Shown here piece after piece: positions 33,844 through 42,650 of a stretch of DNA of 50,512 nucleotides. The DNA lies in contig JAJCXQ010000616.1 in assembly GCA_029263355.1 (NCBI GenBank), positions 1 to 50,512 of the forward strand, given 5' to 3'. The notes below the pieces were generated by a model. It was not told the origin of the DNA, searched no databases, and saw only the letters and a program-made list of their open reading frames with translations. This DNA is from Acidobacteriota bacterium (GTDB lineage: Bacteria > Acidobacteriota > Thermoanaerobaculia > Multivoradales > J023). The first letter of the stretch is position 1. Each line of letters starts with the position of its first letter. Position numbers and translations under genes: made by a program.

Positions 33844-34674
33844 GTGATTCGAGTCGAACGTTCGATCCGCAAGAAATTTGCTCACAAAAACGCCTTGCTG
33901 GCACCGGTCCGCGACCGGACGTCCCTCAGCGAGATCTTCCACGAGAACACCAAACTCGGCCGCCTGAAGGCCCACGAGTACCTGGCATCGATCCAAACCT
34001 TTCTGCGTTCGGCGAGCGTGCGGGATCTGATGACCCGGGCCTACAAAACCTACAGCCTGATGGATCGTGCCGAGCTCCCGGCGGTTACCGCCGACAACAC
34101 CCTCGAGCACAGCATCCAGGACCGACGATCAGCCCGCGCCTACACCGGCGAAAGCGTTAGTCGAGCCGAGCTGGCTCGTCTGCTCCACTTTGCTTATGGC
34201 AAGACCGATCCTTCGTCTTATCTGCGGGCGGTGGCGTCGGGGGGCGCTCTCTATCCCCTAGAGCTCTACGTCCTCGCCTTCCGTATCGCCGACTTGGAGC
34301 CCGGCATTTATCACTATGACGTCAACCGTCATGGGCTCGACATCGTTGAGCTCGGAGACCTGCTACCGATGGCGAAGGATCGGCTTTATGCCGAAGGTAT
34401 GGGCTTGGACGAGGCCGCTATGGTCGTCGTCGTCACCTCGATCTTCCGGCGCTCGACCTCCAAATACCTCGACCGCGGCTACCGGATGATCCTGATGGAG
34501 GCCGGCGCGGTGGTCCACGCTCTGTCGCTCGTCGCAACCTCGCTGGGGCTCGGCGTCTGCCAGGTGGGAGGTTTTCTCGACGACGAGCTGAGCGCGAGCC
34601 TAGGGATCGACGGCGTCGAGGAGGCGCCTTTGATTCCGATCGTCCTCGGTCGCATCGCCAAGGCCGGCAATTGA
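33844..34674 (+). CDS. SagB-type azoline dehydrogenase
   Basis: A 276-residue FMN nitroreductase-fold enzyme of the SagB/ThcOx type, which oxidises azolines to azoles in TOMM pathways. Family marks are DRRSARAYTGE (FMN phosphate contact), ASGGALYPLELYVLAF, IYHYDVNRHGLDIVELG, and the GLGVCQVGGFLDDELS region. The start is GTG 33844, 5 bp after GGAGG; GTG 33796 lacks a ribosome-binding site. Its presence predicts that the product carries aromatic thiazoles rather than only thiazolines. Confidence 0.94.
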   Translation: MIRVERSIRKKFAHKNALLAPVRDRTSLSEIFHENTKLGRLKAHEYLASIQTFLRSASVRDLMTRAYKTYSLMDRAELPAVTADNTLEHSIQDRRSARAYTGESVSRAELARLLHFAYGKTDPSSYLRAVASGGALYPLELYVLAFRIADLEPGIYHYDVNRHGLDIVELGDLLPMAKDRLYAEGMGLDEAAMVVVVTSIFRRSTSKYLDRGYRMILMEAGAVVHALSLVATSLGLGVCQVGGFLDDELSASLGIDGVEEAPLIPIVLGRIAKAGN

Positions 34675-34683
34675 CCCAAACTC

Positions 34684-37095
34684 ATGCGCCAGGACGTCCT
34701 CTTCACTCTCCGAGCCCTGCGTCGGCGAAAAGGATTCACCGCCGTCGTGGTCCTCACCCTGGCTCTCGGCATCGGCGCCAACACTGCCATCTTCAGTGCC
34801 TTGCATGGCATCGTACTACAACCGCTGCCCTATGACGATCCAGACCGTCTGGTTTACCTGTGGGCTACAGACGGCACCGCAGGCAGCCCGCAGCTGCAAG
34901 TCGCTCCGAGTGAATTCTTTGCCTGGCGTGAACAGACCGAGGGCGCCTTCGATCAGTTGGCCGCTTTCATGTTTTGGGGATACCACCTCAGATCCGACGA
35001 CCGACCGATCGAGTTGACGGCTGCGGTCGTCACCCCAGAGCTCTTTCCACTGCTCGGGGTACAAGCCGCTCGCGGCAGGACGTTCACCGCCGAGGAAGCA
35101 AAACTCGGCCACGGTGAGGTGGCACTGTTGAGTCACCGTCTTTGGCAGAGCCGCTTCGGTGGTGCGGAAGACCTCGTCGGGCGAACGATCGTACTCGACG
35201 ACAAGGCGCACCAGGTCGTGGGGGTCCTGCCGGCTGGGTTTCACTTCCCTCACGATCAGGTCGATGTCTGGGTACCGATGGCCTTCAACCCCGACGGCTC
35301 TGGCTTCCGGCGTCCCATCCTCGCTGTCCTCGGCAGGTTGAACTCGACGGTGTCCCTCAGCCGGGCCGGGCAACGGGTCAACGCCGTAGCTGCGCGCCTC
35401 AACGACGATTCGCCGATCACCTCCGGCAACCGCGGGGCGCAGATCCTTTCGATGCGTGAACAACAGTTCGGACGCATTCGGTCGGTTCTGCTGTCCCTTT
35501 TTGCAGCGGTCGCCGCCGTGCTGATGATCGCTTGCGCCAACGTCGGGAATCTTCTGCTGGCGCGGGCCGTCGCCAGATCGCAGGAGCTCGCCGTGCGAAA
35601 GGCGCTAGGCGCCGGCCGCTGGACGCTTCTGCGGCAACCACTCATCGAGAGTCTGCTGTTGGCCGTCACCGGAGGAGCGTTCGGCCTGTTGGTCGCCAGT
35701 TGGGGAACCCGTTGGTTCATTGCCACCAGCCCAGCCGATACCCCGCGCCTCGAGCAGGTGGGCTTAGATCCTCAGGTACTGCTCTTCACCCTCATCGTCT
35801 CACTGACCGTCGGGCTGATTTTCGGTGTCCTGCCTTTCACTCAGCTCGCCCGGCTACAACCAAGATCTCTGCTCGCCGAGGGCCCTTCACCGGGCCGACA
35901 CCAGGGCCGTCTTGCCGCTACCTTCGTCGTCGGACAAATCGCCCTGGCACTGTTCCTGCTCGTCGCGACTGGCCTGCTGGTCCGCAACATGGTCCGATTG
36001 CAACAGACTCCCGCCGGCTTTGCCACTGAAAATCTGCTCGTCACGTCACTCTCTTTGCCCAAAGGCAAGTACCAGGGCCATCAAATTGTCACTTTCTACC
36101 GCCGGCTTATCGAACGGTTAGAAGATCTCCCCGGGACTCACTCGGCGGCAGCTGTCAGCGCCCTGCCAATGATGGTGACGACCCAAGACTTCTCGGCACC
36201 GTTTACCGTCGAGGGCCGGCCGCTGGCTGCAGGCGCCTCGCAACCGGAGGCCCACGTCCGTATCGTCAGCCCTGGCTACTCTCGAACCCTCGGCCGGCCG
36301 CTGCTAGCGGGACGCCCCTTCACATCCCAAGACCTACCCGGGATGCCGCGGGTCGCGCTCGTCAACCGGGTGTTGGCCGAGCGCTATTGGCCAGCGGCGG
36401 ATCCACTGGGGGAGCGTCTGAGTCTCACGTTTCAGGGAACGCGCGCTTACCAGGTTATCGGAGTCGTCGAAGACGTCCGCCACTATGGCGCCGACCGCGC
36501 CCCAGAACCCGAAGTGTTCCTCGCCCTTGGCCAACAGCCCATCGGCACCCTGGCGGTGGTCGCGCGCTCGACTTCCGACCCGGACAACTTCGCCAGCGCT
36601 ACCGAGAACGCGGTGCACTCCCTCGATCCAAACCTCCCGGTCCCTGCCGTGACAACAATGGAGCAGCTCCAGGCTGCATCCCTCACCGAGGAGCGCTTCC
36701 ATATGGTACTGCTTGGACTGTTCGCCTTCTGTGCGCTCGCGATCTCGGCGCTCGGTATCCACGGGGTAATCTCTCATCATGTCGCCCGGAGAACCCGCGA
36801 GATCGGGCTGCACATGGCCCTCGGCGCGCAACGGACCAACGTTCTTGCGTCTATTTTCGCCCGTGCCCTCCACCTCACCGGCCTCGGATTAGCCGTCGGC
36901 GGTGGCGGCCTCGTGCTCGTCGCAGGCATCGCGGAGACGTGGATCGCACGATTTCTCCCCGCCATCTCGCCCACCGATCCGATCGCATGGCTAGCGGCGA
37001 CCATCACTCTGATCATAGTATCTATGGTCAGCAGCTTTTTCCCGGCCCGGCGAGCTGCCATGGTCGATCCTATGGTCGCTCTCCGCAGTCCATGA
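34684..37095 (+). CDS. ABC-type permease of the ADOP (duplicated orphan permease) family
   Basis: An 803-residue MacB/FtsX-like permease with two halves, each with a periplasmic MacB-type core and an FtsX membrane block. The first half has the N-terminal membrane helix FTAVVVLTLALGIGANTAIF and three helices near 270-390. The second half has helices near 410-430 and 680-790, ending FFPARRAAMVDPMVALR. The RRKGFTAVV start and the PARRA..DP ending are ADOP marks. No ATPase is encoded in the cluster. It begins 9 bp after sagB, so it may export the matured peptide or confer self-protection. Confidence 0.92.
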   Translation: MRQDVLFTLRALRRRKGFTAVVVLTLALGIGANTAIFSALHGIVLQPLPYDDPDRLVYLWATDGTAGSPQLQVAPSEFFAWREQTEGAFDQLAAFMFWGYHLRSDDRPIELTAAVVTPELFPLLGVQAARGRTFTAEEAKLGHGEVALLSHRLWQSRFGGAEDLVGRTIVLDDKAHQVVGVLPAGFHFPHDQVDVWVPMAFNPDGSGFRRPILAVLGRLNSTVSLSRAGQRVNAVAARLNDDSPITSGNRGAQILSMREQQFGRIRSVLLSLFAAVAAVLMIACANVGNLLLARAVARSQELAVRKALGAGRWTLLRQPLIESLLLAVTGGAFGLLVASWGTRWFIATSPADTPRLEQVGLDPQVLLFTLIVSLTVGLIFGVLPFTQLARLQPRSLLAEGPSPGRHQGRLAATFVVGQIALALFLLVATGLLVRNMVRLQQTPAGFATENLLVTSLSLPKGKYQGHQIVTFYRRLIERLEDLPGTHSAAAVSALPMMVTTQDFSAPFTVEGRPLAAGASQPEAHVRIVSPGYSRTLGRPLLAGRPFTSQDLPGMPRVALVNRVLAERYWPAADPLGERLSLTFQGTRAYQVIGVVEDVRHYGADRAPEPEVFLALGQQPIGTLAVVARSTSDPDNFASATENAVHSLDPNLPVPAVTTMEQLQAASLTEERFHMVLLGLFAFCALAISALGIHGVISHHVARRTREIGLHMALGAQRTNVLASIFARALHLTGLGLAVGGGGLVLVAGIAETWIARFLPAISPTDPIAWLAATITLIIVSMVSSFFPARRAAMVDPMVALRSP

Positions 37096-37112
37096 CATAG
37101 GAGATTCCGCGT

Positions 37113-37745
37113 ATGGACACCAGCACCATGAGGCCAAGCCGGCTTCATACCCTCCACCTCGTCTCGCTATCGCTCCTTCTCCTCGCCTTTGCCCTCAGCG
37201 CCACGGCCACCGAGCGTCCGCAACCCCGACTCATCGACAACTTCGAGGATGGTGATCTCGAAGCTTCGTCGGGACTATCTTGGCTTGCACTTGCTGACGA
37301 TCAGTTCGGCGGCTCCTCAGAGGCAGCTCTCGAGACCCTTGCCGAGGGTGCAGCGGATAGCCATCATGCGATGCGGCTTCGCGCCAAGACGACCGACGAA
37401 TCCCAATTCCCAGTCGCCAGTGTTTGGGTACCGATCCAACCGCAAGGTCTGGCCGACGATTTGACCGCCTTTCAAGGCCTTCGTTTCTATGTCCGCAGCA
37501 TGGGCGAACAGCCGTTTGTCATCGGTGCTCGACGGGGCCGGGGCATGGCGATCAACTACATGCACCAGCATGTCGCCAAAGCCGAGTGGACACTGGTCGA
37601 GGTGCCGTTTACCGAGTTGAAACAAGCCCCGGGACCTACCCAGGAGGCCTGGACAGCGAGTGACGTGTCTTGGATCGGCTTCTCGACACCACCAGGCTTC
37701 ATCGGCGCCTTCACCCTCGACGTTGACGAAGTTCAGTTCTTTTGA
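37113..37745 (+). CDS. secreted CIA30/carbohydrate-binding-like protein
   Basis: A 210-residue exported protein. The signal peptide (about 1-33) ends ATA. The body starts PRLIDNFEDGDLEASSGLSW and ends FTLDVDEVQF, the usual opening and closing of the galactose-binding-fold CIA30/CBM11-like family. It is co-directional with the TOMM genes, 17 bp after the permease with AGGAG before its ATG. No catalytic residues are seen; a binding role for sugars or cell-surface partners is only an inference. Confidence 0.72.
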   Translation: MDTSTMRPSRLHTLHLVSLSLLLLAFALSATATERPQPRLIDNFEDGDLEASSGLSWLALADDQFGGSSEAALETLAEGAADSHHAMRLRAKTTDESQFPVASVWVPIQPQGLADDLTAFQGLRFYVRSMGEQPFVIGARRGRGMAINYMHQHVAKAEWTLVEVPFTELKQAPGPTQEAWTASDVSWIGFSTPPGFIGAFTLDVDEVQFF

Positions 37746-37755
37746 GGACGATCCG

Positions 37756-38442
37756 ATGCAAAATCACGCCCCCTCCACGTTCTGCCGACTGCCGCTCGCT
37801 CTCACCTGCCTCGCCTTGGCTCTGGCCGCGGGGCAAACCACAGCACAGTCCCAGGTTGGCAAAGTCCACCTGACGCCGGTAGCCGACACGGCGAGTTTCG
37901 CCTGGAAGCAGCTCGCCTCGGAAGAAAAAGGTGATGTGCGAAGCCTGCGGCTGCCTGACGCCAAGTCCCTGGCCTACTACCACGACCAACCCACCGATGT
38001 CCTTTGGCTCAAGATTGAGCTCTTTCAGCCTCTGCATAGCGATTGGTTTGGGTTCAACGTGGCCGTCGATATCGACCAGGACCCATCGAACGGCATGCCC
38101 TGGTGGGGATCCAACCAAGGCTTTCGCTTCGACAAGCTGGTGACGGGCTACCTTCAGAATGCCGGCCCTTACTATCAAGGCCAAATCGGCGTTGCGGATC
38201 CTGAAGGCCTTGGCCGAGGCATTCTCAACAATCTGGCTGCCAACAACATCCACGTCGCGCTCAACGACACTCGCGACGTGCTAATGGTAGGAATTCCACG
38301 CAAGGATCTAGGCACATCAAAAGTGTTCGATCTGATCTGCACCGTCGGTTCGACCTTCCTGCCCAACGACGACTTGCCCAACTCGGGCTCAGTTCAAATC
38401 TCGCTGGCGAGCGAGACGGCCAGCCCGAGCAACCCGCGTTAG
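37756..38442 (+). CDS. secreted protein of unknown function
   Basis: A 228-residue exported protein. The signal peptide (about 1-29, ending TTA) is followed by a beta-rich domain with LWLKIELFQPLHSDWFGFNV and AVDIDQDPSNGMPWWGSN. The phrases on measured values of aspartates resemble those of family-9 carbohydrate-binding/DOMON-like domains, but I cannot name a family. The start ATG 37756 has GAGG 8 bp upstream. It is the last gene of the plus-strand run and is followed by a 12-bp-stem hairpin. Confidence 0.78.
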   Translation: MQNHAPSTFCRLPLALTCLALALAAGQTTAQSQVGKVHLTPVADTASFAWKQLASEEKGDVRSLRLPDAKSLAYYHDQPTDVLWLKIELFQPLHSDWFGFNVAVDIDQDPSNGMPWWGSNQGFRFDKLVTGYLQNAGPYYQGQIGVADPEGLGRGILNNLAANNIHVALNDTRDVLMVGIPRKDLGTSKVFDLICTVGSTFLPNDDLPNSGSVQISLASETASPSNPR

Positions 38443-38484
38443 AGAGCTGGACCGTTTCTCGTTCTGCTGCAGGCATCCAAACGA

Positions 38485-38526
38485 AGCCGGCGCGACATAA
38501 GGCTCGAACCTCACGTCGCGCCGGCT
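38485..38526 (+). terminator. terminator-like hairpin at the end of the TOMM operon
   Basis: AGCCGGCGCGAC (38485-38496) and GTCGCGCCGGCT (38515-38526) form a perfect 12-bp stem with an 18-nt loop. It lies 42 bp after the last stop. There is no T-tract, so Rho-independent function is uncertain. Confidence 0.65.
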
Positions 38527-38634
38527 CGATCGGATCAAGTCAGCCTTCACCCCTCAGCTGACACAGGCATCTCGCTCGGTCCCGCCGCTAGGGCTGACAG
38601 GAGGCTTAGAGAGGTGTCAGCGACCTCGGCCGCT

Positions 38635-38749
38635 TGATCCAAGCCCGCGATCTAGCACGTCACCAAGGCTCCAGATCGCTCGAGCTGCGGGCGGCAATCA
38701 GTTTGAGTCGTCTGTGGCAAACCGATGACAAGGCTCGCGCCAGCAAGTC
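38635..38749 (+). pseudogene. fragment of the STAND ATPase gene (right direct repeat)
   Basis: 112 of 115 bases match 23816-23930, covering about 38 codons of the upstream ATPase gene in the same frame (LIQARDLARHQG onward). The frame closes at a TAG soon after the match ends. No other part of the ATPase gene is present nearby. It is a recent duplicate or a leftover from recombination. Confidence 0.93.
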
Positions 38750-39046
38750 ATTTCGAATATTCCGATTCTATTAGCAGCTGCAAGAATGAAGAAGCCAGAG
38801 GTCCTTGGTGACGTGGCTACGCGTCAGGCAGGCGGCGGCAATCTCCACGGGGACAACTTTATCCCTGCAGGTGTCACTACGAATGCAACTTTTGATTTTG
38901 GGTAGCTCCGCCGATCAAAGAGGAACGGGAAACGTTCTCTACGGAGATTGCGCTCATAGACCAATTCCATCCGCAGCCGCTGATTCTCCCGACGCAGCGT
39001 GTCCACCAAGTCGGGGGTAGGTCACCAATGATATTCTCCGCTACTG

Positions 39047-39628
39047 ATGGCTGACACCCCCAACTCAGAGCAAACTCGGAACCTCTCGCCCGACATGATC
39101 GCGGCGCTCTCAGCCGTCCTAATTGGCGTCTGCGCTCTCGGGGTCTCGCTCTACCAAGCAGTTATCATGCGCGAGCAGAGCCAGCTGATGCGGCTGGAGC
39201 AACGGGCATCGGTGTGGCCCAACGTCGCGATGGAATACAGCTATACGGGAGACGCCGTCCAGCTCAGACTCGTCAACACTGGAGTAGGCCCGGCCAAGAT
39301 CGGGCCCGTCCGTGTGACGTTCGACCGAGAACCGATCCAGACCTGGACGGAGTTGATCCGCAGGGTCAACCCCGGGCAACCTGCCCCCTATACCTATTCG
39401 CAGGTCGGAAACCGCGTCGTCCCTGCCGGCGACTTCGAGAAGGTCTTCGCGGTGTCGGAGGCTGGAGTTGCAGACTCGATCCAGACCCCAATTGAGCGAT
39501 TAGCTATCGAGGTTTGCTATTGCTCGGTCTATGACGAGTGTTGGCAGTACGTGCATCGTTTTGACGGCGAGGCTCTGCGCGACAGGGTTGAGCGGTGTCG
39601 GGCGACCGAGGCGGATTTCTTACAGTGA
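39047..39628 (+). CDS. single-pass membrane protein of unknown function
   Basis: A 193-residue protein. One transmembrane helix at about 17-39 (MIAALSAVLIGVCALGVSLY) is followed by a short charged stretch (REQSQLMRLEQRAS) and a soluble beta-rich domain (VWPNVAMEYSYTGDAVQLRL) with three cysteines near the C-terminus. This is a common layout for small bacterial membrane proteins of unknown role. It stands alone right of the TOMM cluster. Confidence 0.78.
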   Translation: MADTPNSEQTRNLSPDMIAALSAVLIGVCALGVSLYQAVIMREQSQLMRLEQRASVWPNVAMEYSYTGDAVQLRLVNTGVGPAKIGPVRVTFDREPIQTWTELIRRVNPGQPAPYTYSQVGNRVVPAGDFEKVFAVSEAGVADSIQTPIERLAIEVCYCSVYDECWQYVHRFDGEALRDRVERCRATEADFLQ

Positions 39629-39688
39629 TCCCGTGCCCCAACACTAGAAAAAATCAGAGGCCCAGTGAGGCTTCCCGTAACGATCACA

Positions 39689-39982
39689 TCACGGGTCGCG
39701 ATGCTGGATTGGCCCCCAATGGCCCCAGCCGGACAGCAGACGGCGGCGCAGTTCCGTGTGGCGCTTGAGCGAACGCCTTGCCCCCAACACGGGTTTTGAA
39801 AGACTCACCTCAATCTCTGGCTCTGGCGCTGGTCCAACCTTGATCCCCCAACGATGCAGGCGGCGCCTGAGACCTCCAGAGCGATATTCACGCTCCAGCC
39901 ACCGAGAGGCGTCGATCAAGGAAAGAATCAAGAACATAGCAACGTAGGAGAAGACAATCGCGTTGAAGGCGTCGACTTTCAT
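39689..39982 (-). CDS. putative small membrane protein
   Basis: A 97-residue ORF with one N-terminal membrane helix (about 6-25, IVFSYVAMFLILSLIDASRW) and an arginine-rich C-terminal half. GAGGTAAATACG stands before the ATG. Nothing else fills this region. The function is not recognised, and the C-terminal part may not be real coding. Confidence 0.5.
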   Translation of the reverse strand: MKVDAFNAIVFSYVAMFLILSLIDASRWLEREYRSGGLRRRLHRWGIKVGPAPEPEIEVSLSKPVLGARRSLKRHTELRRRLLSGWGHWGPIQHRDP

Positions 39983-40163
39983 CGTATTTACCTCACAAGT
40001 CAGCCAGTCGTCGCCAACAGTACGCGTCGAAGGGACGATTCATTCGCGACCTCTCGTCAGTCGTCCGCCCCCTCGCATGGTGTACCAGGCATTTCAAACG
40101 TACCGCTGTTCATGAGCCAAGAGGCCCAAATTCAGATTCGTCCGATATTCCTGAAGGGCTTCG

Positions 40164-41693
40164 TCAAGGAAGATCGTATTTGGCGCGGATGTCACTCGGT
40201 TTGGTGCCGTTGGAACCGGCCAGCTCGAGCTCGGTTTGAATGGGCTCGTATCGAAAACCTTCGGGGACGCTCAGAAAACCCAGCCCGTTCTGTAGATCGT
40301 CACCGTAGTCGAAACCATCCACTGGCATGTGGTCGCTAGTGGTAAACCCGACCACTGTAGGATCGATATCCAAAACGTTGGCCTTGCGTGAGCCGCCGGT
40401 TCCGATACTTTCGTAGAGACTGCCCTGATCATCGACATCCGGGAAGCCCGGCCCGTTCACATAAACGGCGTTCTGTTCGAATCGAAAGTGCTGATAGTTC
40501 GGAATATCGATGTTGTTATAACTGCGGAAGAAGTACCCCAAGGCATAATGACCAGCCATCCCTGAAACATTCGCCGCGCTGGTGTCGATCGCAAAACCCG
40601 GAATCGATTTGGTACAAGACGTCGAGCCGGACGGTTTGCCGAAGCTCGCCCAACCGTGGCCCTTCTGGGCGCTCACCAGCAGCCGCGCTTTATAACCCGA
40701 CTGCAGGAGCTCCTCGAAGAAGTTGATGGTACCTTTGGTCGACGGCGCGTCGGGATCATAAAAAATGGTGTTGTCGTAAACTGGCGAGAGGTCATCCAGC
40801 AATCCGGTGACAACCACGGTTGGCACGTCGTTATGGGATGCCAAAACCGATTCGCTGGCGTTGTGGGTACCAAATCCGACAATCGCGCCGACAACTTGTA
40901 TGTTGGCTGCCGGGTAGGCGTGGGTGTGAACCGTGCGGGAGACCAGTGAGCCGCCAGCGCTGTTGCCGATCACTGCATAAACCGGAGCCGATTTCCCATG
41001 GTCCACGAACACTCTGGAGGCTGCCTGGCCACTGAACCAACGACCATGCCCCGAAGAGTTGGTGTTGTAGTGCAGCCAGGCCTGTTGCGCGTCCGCCAGG
41101 GCCATGTCGGTTGCGGTAACGAAACGCTGCGCTTCGAGCGGCGAGATTTCAGCCTCACCCTCCGGCGACCCACTGCCGTCCCCCCACCAGCCTCGCCGGT
41201 AACCGATGATCAAGCCATGAAAACCTTGCTGTAACCATTCTTCAATGTGGTAAACCGGGCAGGCATCGTTGGCTGCTCCGCTTTGGTAGCCCCCACCGTG
41301 GTAAAAAATCACGGTGGCTTTGTTCATGTTGGTGTCTTTCTTTTGGGGCGCGTAATAGTCGTAGAAGAGAACCTGGGAATCGCCGAGAGCATTAAGCTTC
41401 ACCGAGTCTGTCGCGCTGCCGAAAACCGGGATCTGGCGATTGGATCCGTCCGGCTGCTGGATCGACATGGTCGACTCCGCGGTGCTGACGGAGCTGTAGT
41501 AAAAGCGCGCCGTCAAGAAAAAGCTGCCATCGTTCAAGCCACCTGATCCAGGCTGACCGACGCTACCAGCTGCCAATGTTTCACCCGCCATCAGGAAAGC
41601 CAGGGCAACAGCCAACGCCACGGGGGCGAGGGATTTCGTCACGTTCGTCGGATAGATCTTCGAATGTGTCGACCGATGGATCGTTTGGTTCAT
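40164..41693 (-). CDS. secreted alpha/beta-hydrolase (lipase/esterase-like)
   Basis: A 509-residue exported hydrolase. A long signal sequence (helix about 22-36, ending LAAG) precedes the fold. FYHGGGYQSG carries the oxyanion-hole HGGG motif of the hormone-sensitive-lipase branch, and IGNSAGGS gives the nucleophile serine (GxSxG). GLLDDLSP and SAQKGHGWASFG fit the Asp and His positions. The start is the second of two nearby ATGs (41693), because GAGG abuts the first and sits 6 bp from the second. The natural ester is unknown. Confidence 0.86.
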   Translation of the reverse strand: MNQTIHRSTHSKIYPTNVTKSLAPVALAVALAFLMAGETLAAGSVGQPGSGGLNDGSFFLTARFYYSSVSTAESTMSIQQPDGSNRQIPVFGSATDSVKLNALGDSQVLFYDYYAPQKKDTNMNKATVIFYHGGGYQSGAANDACPVYHIEEWLQQGFHGLIIGYRRGWWGDGSGSPEGEAEISPLEAQRFVTATDMALADAQQAWLHYNTNSSGHGRWFSGQAASRVFVDHGKSAPVYAVIGNSAGGSLVSRTVHTHAYPAANIQVVGAIVGFGTHNASESVLASHNDVPTVVVTGLLDDLSPVYDNTIFYDPDAPSTKGTINFFEELLQSGYKARLLVSAQKGHGWASFGKPSGSTSCTKSIPGFAIDTSAANVSGMAGHYALGYFFRSYNNIDIPNYQHFRFEQNAVYVNGPGFPDVDDQGSLYESIGTGGSRKANVLDIDPTVVGFTTSDHMPVDGFDYGDDLQNGLGFLSVPEGFRYEPIQTELELAGSNGTKPSDIRAKYDLP

Positions 41694-41890
41694 GGTCATC
41701 CTCAGGTTGTTGGTTCGCTGGCTCCTGCTGAAAAGTCACTCGGCCGTCGAGCTGATATACGCCTTCTCGACGCGGAAGTTATTGGCCTCGCGCGCACACT
41801 ATGCGGCTCGAGAAAAGCAGCCAACTCCCGAAAGTTGCCAGTAGCGAGACTCCAGTGACAAGCCAACTCCCTGTCGTGTAGACTTTGCAA

Positions 41891-42145
41891 ATGGAAGATC
41901 GTCAGACACTGCATATGCTTGTAGATGACCTGCCTGCGCCGGAGCTGCCAGCTGCGAAGCGGTTCTTGGAGTATCTCCGACAGGCAGCGGATCCCCTCTG
42001 GTTGGCTTTGGAGTCAGCCCCAATTGACGATGAGCCTCTGACTGACGACGATCGGGCAGCGATCCAGAAGGGACTTGCCGAGAGATCCCGTGGAGAAACT
42101 GTCTCCCACGAAGAGGCCAAGCGGCTTCTCCGCAAGGCAGGGTGA
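41891..42145 (+). CDS. putative antitoxin of a type II toxin-antitoxin pair
   Basis: An 84-residue acidic protein. The N-terminal helix (LHMLVDDLPAPELPAAKRFL) and the end (LTDDDRAAIQKGLAE, then SHEEAKRLLRKAG) match the small antitoxins that accompany RelE/ParE-type toxins. The start is ATG 41891; an in-frame TTG 6 bp earlier is less likely. Its TGA overlaps the GTG of the toxin gene (GTGA), the usual coupling in such pairs. Confidence 0.75.
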   Translation: MEDRQTLHMLVDDLPAPELPAAKRFLEYLRQAADPLWLALESAPIDDEPLTDDDRAAIQKGLAERSRGETVSHEEAKRLLRKAG

Positions 42146-42400
42146 GCCGCCAGGTAGAGTGGGCCAGGCAGGCCCTCAAGAGAGTCGCGCGCGCCGATCA
42201 GCCCACGCGAGACAACATCCTGACCGCGATCGAGGATCTCGCGGAGAACAACCAAGGGGATGTCAGGCGTCTGGCAGGCAGTTACTGAAAGGTCTTATCG
42301 CCTTCGAGTCGGCGGTTGGCGAGTCATCTTTTCCTATCTGCACGATGGATCGATCCTGATTCAGCGTATCGGGCCACGAGGCGATGTCTATAAGAAGTAA
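42142..42400 (+). pseudogene. RelE/ParE-type toxin gene broken by a 1-nt frameshift
   Basis: The GTG start overlaps the antitoxin stop. The first frame reads to LAGSY and hits TGA at 42286-42288. Removing one T at 42282/42283 joins LAGS to TERSYRLRVGGWRVIF and continues to the TAA at 42398. RLRVGGWRVIF and the later IGPRGDVYKK are the end of a RelE-superfamily mRNA interferase/gyrase toxin. The antitoxin is intact. It could also be a sequencing error. Confidence 0.85.
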
Positions 42401-42650
42401 CGAGCCTCCATTTCTACATAGGGCGCCTGCAGCCGGATTAGATCGCCAACCTGATGAACGCCGACCGCACCCGGGTGCTGGTGGCTCTCGGCCCCCACCC
42501 CAGCTCGACATCTAGTCCAAGGTCGAAGCGATCCGCGAACGGGTGGACCGCGCTCGAGTCGAGGAAGAAATCGCCCGTCTGCTGGGCCGGTACACCCTGC
42601 CTCACGAAGTCAGTTGGAAGGCGGCGCATTCGCCCCATTGCCCCTCGGCG
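42401..42650. other. possible gene remnant between the toxin pseudogene and the ADOP permease
   Basis: About 250 bp with broken coding-like sequence. One frame near 42510-42620 reads VEAIRERVDRARVEEEIARL and then GRYTLPHEVSW, a helical, natural-looking stretch with no start and a stop upstream. I do not recognise the parent gene. Confidence 0.3.

Larger units (their letters stand above)
38443..39046. other. intergenic junction with repeat and gene debris
   Basis: 604 bp without a clear gene. It holds the 12-bp-stem hairpin (38485-38526), a 7-bp inverted repeat GCTGACA/TGTCAGC (38593-38621), the right copy of the ATPase-derived repeat, and a 39-codon ORF at 38786-38905 of doubtful value. The patchwork fits a recombination junction. 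Confidence 0.7.

Noticed and set aside
38786..38905. 39-codon ORF (starts MKKPEVLGD) in the junction after the TOMM cluster
   Set aside because: No clear ribosome-binding site, no recognised family and a position amid recombination debris. A second RiPP precursor seems unlikely because it has no cysteines.
38824..39009. Minus-strand ORF with a charged helical start, reminiscent of a transposase coiled coil
   Set aside because: TTG start without ribosome-binding site and no transposase catalytic region or inverted repeats nearby; too weak to call a mobile-element remnant.
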